In this document: piece after piece, positions 10,414 to 22,802 of the stretch
Position numbering within the stretch: the first letter of the stretch is position 1
How the letters are laid out: each line of letters starts with the position of its first letter
Assembly (NCBI GenBank): GCA_034509755.1
Contig: CM067556.1
Coordinates: 39,850,045-39,914,044 of the forward strand
Direction: 5' to 3'
DNA length: 64,000 bases
From: Anisodus tanguticus
Taxonomy: Eukaryota > Streptophyta > Magnoliopsida > Solanales > Solanaceae
Made by a program: the position numbers and the translations under genes
The notes under the pieces: model-generated
Told to the model about the DNA's origin: nothing
Database searches by the model: none
What the model saw: only the letters and a program-made list of their open reading frames with translations

Positions 10414-10743
10414 ATGTTGACCTCGTATGTGCTAACTCCCTCTTCTAATATTGTAGAAAACCTAGTCGAATATTAATTCATATGAATTTCAGTTATACGC
10501 AAGCTTATTTATTTTCATGTAACATGCGTGAACATGATGTATTTAAAATATTACTTCTTCCGTCCCAAAATAGTTGTCACACCTTGCTTTCAGAGAGACA
10601 ATTTGACTAATACTCGAGCTGATTTAAATTAAATCATTTTAATATTTTAAAATTAAAATTTGAATATTCAAATAATATATAAAAAAGTACTATAAGTTGC
10701 AATTATTATTATATCAATATAGTGAAAAGTACATATTTATGAA

Positions 10744-11058
10744 TGTTAAATATACACAATATACACACAATATACATGTGCATATTGGGTATATTGTTGC
10801 TCTTGGATTCCTTCTCTAAACCGTGTATGGTGTAATTAATTAGGTAACATTGTAGTCTCCTAGTTTAGGTAATATTATGGTGTAATTAGTCTTGTACACT
10901 TACCATAATATTTGTATTACCATAATTGTATATTTAGTATCCAAGTAGAATAAGGTTTTAGAAATAGAATAGGAATAGGATTCTCCTATTATGAAAATAT
11001 GTAACTTGTATAAATACTCTTTCAATTAATGAAAATAATCAATGGATTATTTCTTTCA
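10744..11058 (+). repeat. Copia-B left LTR
   Basis: Starts TGTTAAATATACACAATATA and ends TTATTTCTTTCA. It matches 15607-15928 with few differences, mostly in a TACACA-rich repeat near the start. It contains a TATAAATACTC box near its end (about 11010-11020). Confidence 0.95.
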
Positions 11059-11070
11059 TGGTATCAGAAG
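11059..11070 (+). promoter_or_regulatory. Copia-B primer binding site (tRNA-iMet type)
   Basis: TGGTATCAGAAG directly abuts the LTR end; it is the initiator Met primer site TGGTATCAGAGC with one or two changes. Confidence 0.9.
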
Positions 11071-11245
11071 TCTAGGTCTTAAAATTCTCTCCCTATTTTC
11101 TTCCTCTTGGCCGTCGACCAAACAATGAACAAATACCGAGACCAAGTTTTTTCCGCAACTTGTTCTCGGATTGGTTTATTCCGACGGTACCTCCCCTTCC
11201 CAAATTTTTCTCCCAAATCCATCAATCACATATTGTTCTATCAAT

Positions 11246-12085
11246 ATGTCTACATCCCGGAACATGTTTTATCCTGCCCTTACAGTTTCTAACATCAAGA
11301 ATAACATCCCTCTTGTTCTTGAAATAGAAAACGTCCAATATGCGACGTGGGCCGAACTATTCAAAATTCACGCACAATCGCATCAAGTCATCCATCACAT
11401 AATCCCCGCGGCTCCTGAGGATACGGAGGTGCCAAAACGAGAGGATGATCCTAAGTTGTGGACGACTCTTGATGCTACCGTCCTTCAGTGGATATATTCC
11501 ACAATTTCAACCGATCTTTTGCAAATAATTATTGAGCATGACGCTACGGCACATGCGACTTGGGATAGACTGCGTGATATATTCTAAGATAATCAAAATT
11601 CTAGAGTCGTTACCCTTGAGCAGGATTTCTCCCACGTCAATATGGAAGATTTCCCTAATGTTTCAGTTTATTGCAAAAGATTAAAGGAATTGGCGGACAA
11701 CCTTAGCAACTTTGGCGCGCCACTTTCAAACGAACGTTTGGTCCTCCAAATGGTTTTCGGCCTCTCCGAGGCCTATAGTGGTGTGGGAATGCTTCTTCGG
11801 CAAAGCAACCCGCTTCCGGAATTTTATCAGGCTCGTTCTATGCTTACACTCGAAGAAGCAGGCATGGAAAAATGAGCGGCTACCGGTGCTAGTCCCGTAG
11901 TCATGATGACCGAGTCCACACTGTATCCTACCGGTTCCAACAACTCGGGCCAAAACCGCAACAACGGTGGTGGCAAAAAGGGTGGAAACAAGAAAAATAA
12001 TGGCAAAAACCATGGCGGCAACAACGGCGGTGGCCGGCAGAATGGTGGTGGCGGTGGGGGTCCTCGCTGTGGTCAGCAGCAGTAA
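11246..12085 (+). pseudogene. Copia-B gag, two nonsense codons
   Basis: Starts MSTSRNMFYPAL at 11246, then a UBN2-type gag body (ATWAELFKIHAQSHQV, TWDRLRDIF). TAA at 11585-11587 and TGA at 11873-11875 interrupt an otherwise continuous frame; both fit single C-to-T changes of CAA and CGA. The end is Asn/Gly-rich (about 11940-12080). I do not see a canonical CCHC knuckle, which may be lost. Confidence 0.88.
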
Positions 12086-12381
12086 CAGCAGTTCTGGGGC
12101 CGATAGTGGGCCCCTATGCAGTGGTAGTGGGCCCCACATCAGCAGTTTGGGCCCAGCCAGTTTTCCTCACAGCAGTAGTTTCAGCCCAGCCAATTCTCGC
12201 CCAACGGCAGTGGGCAGCCCAGCAGCAGTCCAGGCCCAATTCAGCCTGGTCCACATACAATCAGCAGTCTAGGCCGAGACCGCAAGCAGGGGTGCTTGGG
12301 CCTCGTCCCCCGCAGGCCCATCACGCATTGACACCCACGTCTACCGACATCGAAGCCGAAATGCACACGCTTGGTTTAAAT

Positions 12382-15300
12382 CCTCCGGAGCCAAATTGGT
12401 ATATGGACACCGGTGTCACTACCCACATGACATCCGATTCAGGTACGCTCTCATCTTATTCCAATTTGAGCAACCCGCGCGGTATAATTGTTGGTAATGG
12501 TAATTCTATTCCAACTCGTGGTTATGGTCATAAAACTTTATCTCCCCCTCATCCACCTCTTATCTTGAAAAACACCCTACACGCCCCCAAATTGATTAAA
12601 AACTTAGTCTCTGTCCGTAAATTCACTACTGACAATTCCGTTTCTATTGAATTTGATCCATTTGGTTTTTCTGTGAAGGATTTCAAGACGGGGAGTCCTC
12701 TCATAAGGTGTGATAGTAGGGGAGATCTTTATTCTATCACACCCAGTTCTGGTCCATCGAGTCAAGCCCTGCTATCCACCTTTGCAGCCATTTCTCCTTC
12801 CTTGTGGCATGCTCGTCTTGGTCATCCGGGATCATCTATTTTGTCTTCTTTAGATAAAAATAGTTTTATTTCATGTAAGGGTACGAGTAGTACTCTAAAT
12901 TGTCAGTCTTGTTCATTAGGAAAAATTGTTAAGTTGCCATTTGTAGACTCAAATTCTCATACTTTAATGTCATTTGATATTATTCATAGCGACTTATGGA
13001 CGTCTCCTGTTCTTAGTTCTGTGCGTCATCGGTATTATGTTCTCTTTTTGGATGATTATTCTAAGTTTTTATGGACATTTCTGATAGAGAAAAAATCTCA
13101 AGTTTTTTCCGTCTTCTTAAAATTTAGAGCATTCATCAGAACCCAATTTGACCTAGAAATAAAAAAATATTCAGTGTGATAATGGCAAAGAATATGACAA
13201 TGTGGTGTTTCAGGAATTATGTGCTAATAATGGGATCAATTTTCGGTTTTCTTGTCCTCATACGTCTTCACAAAATGGGAAAGCTGAGCGCAAAATTCAT
13301 TCCATAAATAACATTATCCGAACTTTATTAATACATGCTTCCGTACCCCCGTCCTTTTGACATCATGCTCTACAAATGGCTACTTATCTCCTTAACATTG
13401 TTCCTTCCAAATGTTTGACATATTCTTCCCCCCTTCAAATTTTATATAATAAAATTTCTTCATATTCTCATCTTTGGGTTTTTGGTTGATTGTGTTATCC
13501 GTTATTTCCGTCCACCACAATTAACAAACTTCAGGCCCGGTCTACTCCGTGTGTGTTTTTAGGTTTTCCGTCTAATCATCGTGGCTACAAATGCTTTGAT
13601 TTATCCTCTAATAAAATCATCATTAATCGCCATGTCATTTTTTATGAATCCCAATTTCCATTTGCTAAAGTTAATACTCCCGTGCCTAGTTCGTATAATT
13701 TTTTGGATGAAGTATATCCCCCTATATTATTCAGCATTTTTCGGACGTCTCCCGCACCCAAACTTCTCCAGCGGGCCCACTACCCACTGACCCCACTAGT
13801 CCGCCACCCACCGCCGGGTACGCTCGGGCCGCCCGGCGATTGGGCCGATCCGGCCCAATTCTCGGAACCGGTCCAGCCTCTGCTCCTGTTTACCAAATTG
13901 GGCCAGCAGGCCCACTACCTGCTGGCCACTCCATCCCGAGCCCAGCAAATTCCCGAAATCTGCCCAATTCTTCTTCGAGTCATAAACCAGTCACTCGTAG
14001 TCAACGGGGTGTTTTTACACCAAAAAGATATTTTAATTTACATTATAATGTCCCTAAATCCCCCTTACCCCGTAATCCTATGTCTGCCTTAAATGATCCG
14101 AATTGGAAAATTGCTATGACTGATGAATATAATGCTCTTATTGATAATAAGACGTGGGAGTTGGTGCTCCGTCCATCTAGTATTAATATTATCAGGTCTA
14201 TGTGGATTTTTGCTCATAAGGAGAATTCAGATGGTTCATTTGCTCGACATAAGACGCGAGTTGTGGTTGATGGTAAAACTCAGCAGGTTGGTATAGATTG
14301 TGGGGAGACATTTAATCTGGTGGTCAAGCCAGCTACCATTCGCACTGTACTTATCTTGGCTCTTTCGAAGGCATGACCTACTCATCAGTTAGATGTAAAG
14401 AATGTGTTCCTACATAGGGATCTCAAGGAAACAGTCTATATGCATCAGCCTTTGGGATTTAGGGATCCAAAACATCCTCATCATGTTTGTTTGTTGAAGA
14501 AGTCCTTATATGGGCTTAAGCAGTCTGCCCGGGCCTGGTATATGAGATTTGCAGATTATGTTTCGACTATTGGGTTCACTCACAGCAGGTCGGATAATTC
14601 CTTATTCATCTACCGTCGTGGTTCTCCTTGGCCTACATTCTGCTATATGTGGATGATATTATCTTGACTGCCTCTTCTGATGCCTTACGCCACTCTATCA
14701 TGACCATGCTCAGCTCTGAGTTTGCTATGAAAGACTTGGGGCCCTTGAGTTACTTTTTGGGGATTGCTGTCACTCGTCATTCAGATGGGTTGTTCTCATC
14801 TCAATGGAAGTATGCAGCTGAGATCATTGAGAGGGCTGGGATGTTATCCTGTAAGTCCACTTCCACTCCAGTTGATACTAAGCCCAAGCTTAGTGCCGTG
14901 GCCGGCGTACCCTACGAGGATCTGACTCACTATCGCAATCTTGCAGGGGCCCTTCAATATCTTACCTTTACGAGACCGGATATTACGTATGCTATCCAGC
15001 AAGTGTGTTTGTTCATGCATGATCCCAGAATTGAGCACATAAATGCACTCAAACGCATCATTCAGTATATTCAGGGTACATTGGAATATGGGTTGCATTT
15101 ATATCCTTCATCGACGTCCACACTTGTCTCGTATACGAATGCTGATTGGGGTGGCTGTCCAGACACCAGACGGTCTACGTCTGGCTATTGTATGTTTCTT
15201 GGCAATAACCTGGTCTTATGGTCTGCAAAACGTCAGTCGACATTGTCTCGATCCAGTGCCGAGGCTGAGTATTGAGGGGTAGCTAATGTGGTCTCGGAAT

Positions 15301-15606
15301 CATATTGGTTATGTAATTTGCTATTTGAGTTTCATTCACCTATTCAGGAAGCAACCTTGGTGTATTGCGATAATATTAGTGCCATCTACCTTTCAGGTAA
15401 TCCGGTTCAGCACCAGCGCACTAAACATATCGAGATGGACATTCACTTTGTCCTCGAAAAGGTTGCTCGTGGTCAGGTACGCGTCTGCCATGTCCCGTCA
15501 AGATATCAAATTGCCGATATCTTTACAAAAGGTCTGCCCTCGGTCCTTTTTGTAGATTTTAGGGATAGTCTCAGTGTTCAAAGACCGTCCGCTATGATTG
15601 CGGGTG
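12382..15606 (+). pseudogene. Copia-B pol, multiple nonsense and frameshift lesions
   Basis: Protease WYMDTGVTTHMT (about 12398); GAG-pre-integrase LWHARLGHPG (about 12803); integrase HSDLWTSPV (about 12985), then a frameshift near 13177 with CDNGKEYDN and NGKAERK in the next frame; stops near 13360 and 13487; reverse transcriptase from WKIAMTDEYNAL (about 14105), TGA at 14374-14376, frame change near 14640 and YVDD (about 14645); RNase H TNADWGGCPDTRRSTSGY (about 15140), TGA near 15273, then HIEMDIHFVLEKV and IADIFTKGLP (about 15520). The frame runs into the right LTR. Domain order is Copia. Confidence 0.92.
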
Positions 15607-15928
15607 TGTTAAATAAACACAATATACACACAATATATACACACACAATATACATGTGTATATTGTTGCTCTCGGATTCCTCCTCTAAACTGTGTATGGT
15701 GTAATTAATTAGGTAACATTGTAGTCTCCTAGTTTAGGTAATATTATGGTGTAATTAGTTTTGAACACTTACCATAATATTTGTATTACCATAATTGTAT
15801 ATTTAATATCCAAGTAGAATAAGGTTTTAGGAATAGAATAGGAATATGATTCTCCTATTATGAAAATATGTTACTTGTATAAATACTCTTTCAATTAATG
15901 AAAATAATCAAGGGATTATTTCTTTCAA
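15607..15928 (+). repeat. Copia-B right LTR
   Basis: TGTTAAATAAACACAATATA to TTATTTCTTTCA, followed by the ATGAA target duplication. High identity to the left LTR, so the insertion is young compared with the Gypsy elements here. Confidence 0.95.
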
Positions 15929-15982
15929 TGAAATTTGACTATCGAAATAAGAAACATGACAAGTATTTTGAGACAGAGAAAA

Positions 15983-16959
15983 TAAATAATAAAATAAATA
16001 AGAAAAATTGCGATAAATATGTCTTAACGTTCTTATTCGCTAGAAGAGTAGAAAAATATTAGTGAAAATTTCTATCGCAAATAATTCGAACAACAAAAAT
16101 AAGGAAGTATTCATCAACAAAAAATGATTAAAATAGCGTCGGAGTTTTACGTTGCTAGACTAGCGACATATATAATCAATTACTAAGGCGTAGGTAATCA
16201 TTGCAATGGTCCAATTATCCATCGCCAATTCATGTTCTTTCTGTAGTGATATTGTAGAGTTGTCTAATATATATTCTTTCGTCTCAATTATTTGTTGTGG
16301 TACTAAAAATAGTTTTCTTAAATTATTTATTATTTTAGAAGTTTAAGGCATAATTAATTATTTTTTCTCTATTTTACCTTAGTAGAATTTTGTCATTAAT
16401 GAAGATGACACATAAATAAAGTAAACATTTAATAAAGAGAGATTATAACGTAAACATAAATAAATAAGAATAAAGTAAATCAAATGCTATTTTGTCTTCA
16501 AGGAGAGTTTAAAAAATTGAGAGTCCTTCTCCTCTGCCCAAATTTTCCATCATTTGGTATTAGAATGAATTATCTTAAGGTACCTATGAGAATATATAGA
16601 TAATTATTGAAGGTAAAAAGATCTTCCTGATTTGAAAATCATGTCTTCGTTAAGTTCCTATTTACCCCATGTTTTGTATTTAGATGACATAATTACCACA
16701 TGCGAATAGTGAAGATAAAGTTTTCTTCTAAGTTGCAGATTCACGGGAGGTTACCGAGTTAGGAGGGATCCTACTTGGTAACCTCCCACAATGGATCCTT
16801 GGTTTCGTTGGCATGCCTCTTATTACGCTTATTTGAACCCTAATATACTTGAAATATGCTTTCGGCTACTAAACCTTCTCAATCTATGGTGCGACATTCA
16901 GGCTACATGATCAGTCCTAATCACGAATTTCTTATGCCACAAATAACATTGCCAATTTG
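15983..16959. other. AT-rich unassigned stretch with possible MITE remnants
   Basis: No coding potential. A TTCTTTCTGTAGTG end near 16233-16246 resembles a CACTA-type terminus, and TTTCGTCTCAATTATTTG near 16281 resembles a Stowaway end, but neither has a partner end that I can find. Confidence 0.35.
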
Positions 16960-17460
16960 CTAAAGCTCTCACTAGGGCTTAGTGTCATATCATAAGTAGA
17001 ATATGTAATAGCGCGCCTTTTTCCAACTACCAAATTATTTAGACTCAAACCCGACGGCTCCTCTTATCTTGTCACTAAAGTAAGCTATGAATTTATCTTC
17101 TTGTATCAAAATCACACCAATACTACCTACTCAACTAGCATCACATTCAATTTCAATTATCTCAAAATTTTGAAGTTAAAGTAAAGAAGTGGAACTAAAT
17201 TTCTCCTTTAAAATTCTAAAGGCTTCTAATTCTTGTTTCTAACCCCAAATAATTGGCTTATCCTTCTTAATGACCTCAATTAGAGGAGCGAATAGAGAAC
17301 TAAAACTCCTCACAAACCTCGTATATAAACTTTACAATCCATGAAAACTTCTGACATCACTAAATGGAATTAGGGGTTGACCAACTTCTAATAGCCTCTA
17401 CATTCTCATCATCCACCTCAACTCCTCTTAATGCAATAACACCTCCACTACACTTGGTTG
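16960..17460 (-). pseudogene. Ty3/Gypsy RT-RNase H remnant
   Basis: Minus-strand translation gives fragments of the RT/RNase H junction: RSFHGL, then PLIEVIKK, then RNase H IECDAS, with a stop, followed by ILIQEDKFIAYFSDKIRGA. These match the Gypsy pattern RSFHGLASFYRRF ... PLTEVIKK ... ECDASGVGIGAVL. Stops and frameshifts throughout; no LTR nearby. Confidence 0.7.
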
Positions 17461-17639
17461 TGCAAGATATCCTCTTCCCTAATGCTACTTTACAAACGGG
17501 GATTTGCAATCAAGCTACATTTCCGCAAAGTGAAGGTCCATAAGCAAATCTTCCACAACAAATCGTTGGACCTCAAGTGAGAGCCAACATCAATAACAAA
17601 ATCTTGAAGATCATGATTCTTTTGATGGTAATAGTTATT

Positions 17640-17755
17640 ACTATGGAATAGAATATTACTCTACCTCGCCCAAGGTAGGGGTAAGGTCTGAGTACACTCT
17701 ACCATCTTCAAACCCTACTTATGAAATTATATTGGGTATATTATTATTGTTGAGT
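17640..17755 (+). mobile_element. TS-type SINE tail fragment
   Basis: CTCTACCTCGCCCAAGGTAG, then GGTAAGGTCTGAGTACACTC, then TACCATCTTCAAACCCTACT, ending ATTGGGTATATTATTATTGTTG. This is the body and 3' tail of the Solanaceae TS SINE family. The tRNA-like 5' part is missing and no clear target duplication is visible. It appears to sit inside a gag remnant. Confidence 0.65.
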
Positions 17756-17779
17756 AGAAGATTAAACTTAACAAGGGAG

Positions 17780-17970
17780 GTTAGGTAAAAGAGGAAGAAG
17801 AGGTGGAAATAGATGTTGACATCCGCCTAATGGTAAGGAATTCAATTAAAAGAATGATGATGAAAATCGAGGATTTAACAACATTAAGGTTACACTTCCA
17901 TTCTTCAATAGAAGTAGTGACCTGAATGAGTACCTTAGTTGGATAGTGAAGCTTGAGATTTCTTGGGTTC
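17780..17970 (+). pseudogene. Ty3/Gypsy gag remnant
   Basis: Plus-strand pieces GFNNIKVTLPFFNRSSDLNE and YLSWIVKLE match the start of the gag core found in several Gypsy lineages (IKLKIPTFNGKSDPEAYLEW type). It faces away from the RNase H remnant at 16960-17460, so the original element is rearranged. Confidence 0.5.
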
Positions 17971-19617
17971 TCACTCTTCTATCTGCATCTTCAAATTTTC
18001 CATGTATATTTTTAAATTTCTTCCACTTGTTTTTGAAAGCATCCATTTTGTTAGAGGGTTCTTATTTTAATTGAGTCATTGTACCTGTAAAAACTAATAA
18101 ATAGTTAGTAGAAAAAAGTTTTTTTTATCAGTCAATCACTTAATGTATCTCTTACTTTGTCAGTTACGCTTGTGTATCACTCAAGGCCAAAGGCTTTTAA
18201 GGCCACCCTCCGATGAACTCCTCACGCTTTTCTTTTACCACTCTTGAATAACCCAATGTTGAAAATCAATTCCGCCCAAATAATTCACAAGTGGTGCTAC
18301 ATCTTCGTGAAGGAGTGGAGTTTATATAAATCAAGGAAGGACAATTAAAAACTAAAGGACAAGGAAAACAAATAAACATAATATGAAACAAAATAAAAAG
18401 GCATAAAATAATTAGGCACGAACAACATTAAAATGTGGCAGTTTTTTTGGTTATTTATGTAAAATGTGGCTGTTTCTGAAATTCAACCATGATTCCTCTT
18501 CCTCAATGATTTGCTACTGAAATTCATTCAAAGCCACCTCAAATCTTCTCCAAACGGCCCAAAATTGTAGATATGAACTTCTCACGACGTTCCCTATCTT
18601 TTAAAATATCACTTATTCAAAATGAAGCTCGAGTGCAAAAAATCCGAAACTTGAACTTGAAGCTTCAAGCTTCAATAATGGTGTTTTCAACTTTTTTTTT
18701 TCTTCTGATTTCCAGACCTTAGATTAGTTTCCAATCACGGTATGATCTCCAAAACCATAACAAATAAACAAAACCTCAAACTCAGTTACAACCTGATATA
18801 TTTTACTTGGCCAAACCTCCGAAAAAATTTCACCTTGAGCTTCAAAGCATCATTAATAGTGTTTTCAAAGATTTAATAGTGTTCTAACTCAGATTTAGCT
18901 TCCATTAAACTAAATAGTTAAGAATCAATCCCAACAACTTTCAACAGAGTTTAAATCCTCAGATTCAAAGTTTTGGAGAAGTAACAACATTAATGAAATA
19001 GTGACCAATGAACTCGATAGTGATGTTTTTAAAGCTTTTTTTTCTAATTTTTGATATAAAATTCAAACTTAAAACAATGATTATAGGAATAATCATTACC
19101 TTTAGCTCTAAAATCAATTTGATGAAAAATAAGGAACAAGAACACAGATGGAGTTGATAGATAGATAGAAATAAAAAAAAAAGGTATACATAATTTGGAC
19201 AAAACAATTAAGACATAAAAGGATGAATAATACCATTTTACACTCTAATTGGGTTCAAATAACACCTAAGTTGTTAGAATCCTCTAAGGTTACAATATAC
19301 TTGCAAATTCTAGGAAAGAATGTTAAATCCAACAAAGGATTTTGAAGCTCACACAAGAGATATAACTCTTTATACGTCATAAACTGACTATGAAATCCTA
19401 ACTTCTTACCATTTATACTAAGGGTTAAACGTAGTAAACAAAGACCGAATTGTACATCATTAAAATTAGAGCTAATTAAAATGGTAAAATACTTAATATA
19501 TTATATAGGGAAAAGAGGAAAATATACCCCTTAACTTTGTGATATAAAGTGGATATACCCTCCGTTAAAAAGTGGAAGATATATACCCTCGCCGTTATAC
19601 AAAGGGTGCATATATAC
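17971..19617. other. Unassigned AT-rich stretch
   Basis: No supported gene. The last 110 bases (19505-19617) hold a degenerate repeat of ATATACCC units (AAATATACCCCTTAACTTTG, TGGATATACCCTCCG, GATATATACCCTCGCC), cut at its right edge by the Gypsy-C LTR. Confidence 0.4.
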
Positions 19618-22032
19618 TGTCACACCCCAATCTTAGGAGGGGGGTTGGTCGACACTCAGCGCCCTAAGGCCCGAGCGTACCAATCCTGATACCTATAATA
19701 TACTCAACAAGACATGAGCCGACAAGACCTCTAACGAATGACTATCTGATCAAAAGACACAACCACCTGCACGTATAAGAGGCCCAACATACATATCAAT
19801 ACAACAAGACTGACAAGGCTGATATAAACACAATAAGAAGGCCGACAAAGCCACACAAGACTACTATATACAAGAGATTGTCTACAAGCCTCTAAAGAGT
19901 ATACCAATAACATCAGGTCGGGACAGGGCCCCACCATACCCAATCATGTACATATATGCAACAACCATACCTAACAACACACTGGACAACTCCGAAGAAA
20001 GGAGCGAGACAACCTCCGGCTGAATCGAGTCACCTGTTGTGAGGGGTCGTCTGCATCTCTATATGTACATGTGGGCATGAAACGCAGCACCCCAGAAGGG
20101 AACGTCAATATGAAATATGTATTGAATATGTAAGGTAGGTAAAACATGTAAATAAAAGAAATGTAATATCAGAGAAAGGGTGTATAATCAACCTGAAACT
20201 TAAGAGATGAACCGTTGAGGGCATACTACTGACATAACCATGAATAAATGCATGCAAGTAAAAATTGGGCCACTCTATGGGGACATTTAATATAGTTCTA
20301 ACCATATTGTGGGAAAAATCATATCATATCATATCGTACCCAACCTCGATGAGAACTCGGTCGTACCCGGCCTTAGTAGGACTCAGAAATATTAAAACCA
20401 ACTGTAGTAGTATGCTCATATAAGTGCCCTACCCGGCAGACTATAGAGTGACTCGGTAAGAAAATAGATAAATATGTATATTAGTGCAATGTAAGACCTT
20501 AAAGACACCAAGACCAGAGTCAGAGTGACCTATCATCGTTACCCTCTGACTATCGTTATTGTCGCTACGTTCTTCAGTATTGATATAATCATTTTGGGAT
20601 TTATAGAATCCGGAGGAGATTATAGATAAGGAACATATAAGGATTACGATTAATTCGTCAAGGAAATCACATAGTTATTCACTTTAATGAGATAGAACTT
20701 AATTCAAAGAAATGTTCACGTCGAGTCATGCCAAGAAGGAAGTTTTCCTACATACCTTGTCGATGAAGCTAACTACATCCCACGAACCATCACACCTTAT
20801 ACAGAAAATTATCTACATCATGCGAATGATTTGTATCAATATCGAATTCATATCTTATAAGAAATTTCATTTAGACCTTTTATCGAATAACTTAAGTGCG
20901 TGGAGTTCTTGAGCTATTATATCATGGACTATTATTCAAGTTACACCACAATATTCCATGACTCCTTTCCCTAACTTCACAACCTTGCCAAGATAATTCC
21001 ATACTTTTATCTTTACATAATCTTGATCAACAATCCAAACAACTCAAGTCTCATAACTTCCATATTCATAAGAATGAGTTCTTCAACATTAGACTCACCA
21101 TACTCCTAAGTTACTTTTATCAATGAGATTACTAGGCTTAATAAGAAGTGAAGAGAATTGAAAATATTATGAACTTACCTTCAAATGCCCAAGAAATCTC
21201 CTTCTTCACACCTTCTTCCAAGTCTCCAAGAATTCTAAACTCAAGCCACAATCTAGTGGAGGTTTCCTTGATGATCCAAGCTTCCTAAGGATGAAAGTCA
21301 CTTTAAAATATTAAAGAATGATCCTTGATATATGTGTTTACCTTGAGAGAGTATTTAAGAGCATATGTGTTCAATTTGGGGTGGAAATAAAATAAAACGA
21401 TGAGGGTTCGAGATTGAGCTTATATAGCCAATCCCACTGCCTCACATATACGTCGCATATGCCCATATACGGCCATATATGCCACCACAATAGTGTCAAT
21501 GAGGTGGATAAAAGTTGGGTTTGGTTTGTGGTTGAATCCGCAAGGCGGAATGGCATCCGCAGTGCGAAATGCTTAGTGTATCACCCGATTTTCATCAAAC
21601 TTCGACGAGATATGATTCCTTTGATCCCAATGACTTATAAACATCCATATACATTCTTAACATCCATTTATTTCATATGTGACCCTCAGAATAGGGCTCG
21701 GGTTATCAGATTTTAAATCAGTTAATTAGGTTCTCAAACGTACGTGAAACAACGAGCATGACTTGGAATCCTTTAAATGTACTTCCATATCTTGTACCAA
21801 GACCTTCCTTATCCTTTTATAGACATTATACTAGTTTATCTTACCTCAGCTTGACACAACGCACTCAACGTAAGGATTGCAAGCGTGAAGGGCTTAACGA
21901 CTCTTTAAAACTATTATAACGTTCTTTGGGTTTCACTCGACCATTCCTTAATCTTTCCAATGGAACCATCTTCATTATACTAGGCTTCCTAAATTAAGGT
22001 ATATTCGACATGCAAATTTACGGGGTGTAACA
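19618..22032 (-). repeat. Gypsy-C 3' LTR
   Basis: 2415 bp, plus-strand edges TGTCACACCCCAATC and ACGGGGTGTAACA. It aligns along its length with 33434-35982. Minus-strand TATA box GGCTATATAAGCTC at about 21416-21429. Directly upstream of it (21440-21565) is a cluster of CATATGC-type inverted words. Confidence 0.9.
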
Positions 22033-22047
22033 TCCTTCCCCCCTTAA
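22033..22047 (-). promoter_or_regulatory. Gypsy-C polypurine tract
   Basis: Minus-strand TTAAGGGGGGAAGGA immediately before the LTR start TGTTACACCCC. The same tract precedes the right LTR of Gypsy-E. Confidence 0.9.
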
Positions 22048-22802
22048 GAACATCCGTCTTCGAATGTTGGGGCATTATTACTCAAGGATGGTGATTCTTA
22101 TATTCTTTGGCAAATTTTGGCAGAGTCCTTTTGTACATAGGACCATCTTAACCTGCCGCGCAATCAAGTACCATAACTGTCGCTTTATAGGGTCATACAA
22201 ACACAATACTATCAGTACATCATCAATCATGCACGGTCGTACCTCTCCTTTACAATATCACTTAGTAACTGCAACTTAGCCGAACCGTTGAATCCTAACA
22301 TATGACCTTATGTATTCCATTCCTTTTACCGCACAATAGGATTTATATGACAAAAGTTTATAGGTTTGGAGCATAGGTAAGGTTATAATGATTCGGTTGT
22401 TTGAGTTCGTTTCTTCTTCTGTTTTTTCTTTTATCTCTCTTTTGTGTTGCTTATACGTTCCTTTCTTATTACATTTCTATCATCACACTTAAATGCATAA
22501 ATTATGAATAACTCGTTGGCCTTGGAATTTCTTCCTTCAATAAGTCTCCTTTCACCCTTACATTCCCATCCTGACCACACTTAAAGTGAATATCCAATAG
22601 ACATCTATCGCTTGGAGTATACTCTGCTTGCCTGTTAATGCATTTCTCGGTCAGGTTTGGGCGTTACGATCGCGAACATTTCAGACGAAATTTTCCTTTC
22701 TTATCACGTTATATCCGACTCTTGTAACTAACTCTCTTAAGATATATCTGCCTTAATCCGAGCATCTTACTATATTAAATCCGACACTACTATTTCGGGT
22801 CC

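Larger units (their letters stand above)
10744..15928 (+). mobile_element. Copia-B: complete Ale/Retrofit-like Copia, coding region decayed
   Basis: 5185 bp with short LTRs (315 and 322 bp), TG...CA ends, primer binding site TGGTATCAGAAG right after the left LTR, and a perfect ATGAA target duplication (10739-10743 and 15929-15933). Gag and pol on the plus strand carry several nonsense and frameshift mutations. The gag type (UBN2-like) and RNase H end (RYQIADIFTKGLP) fit the Ale/Retrofit lineage; the lineage call is from memory of motifs. Confidence 0.95.
10554..15982. mobile_element. Stowaway-like MITE split by Copia-B
   Basis: Left end CTTCTTCCGTCCCAAAATAG (10554) pairs with the reverse complement of the right end (TTTTCTCTGTCTCAAAATAC at 15982), about 22 of 29 bases matching through TTGTCA. 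TA dinucleotides flank both ends (10552-10553 and 15983-15984). Removing Copia-B and one ATGAA leaves a MITE of about 239 bp. The CTCCGTCCCAAAATA-type end is characteristic of plant Stowaway (Tc1/mariner) MITEs. Confidence 0.8.

Noticed and set aside
16228..16247. TTCTTTCTGTAGTG, resembling a CACTA transposon end
   Set aside because: No partner end, no 3-bp duplication and no transposase nearby; too short to call.
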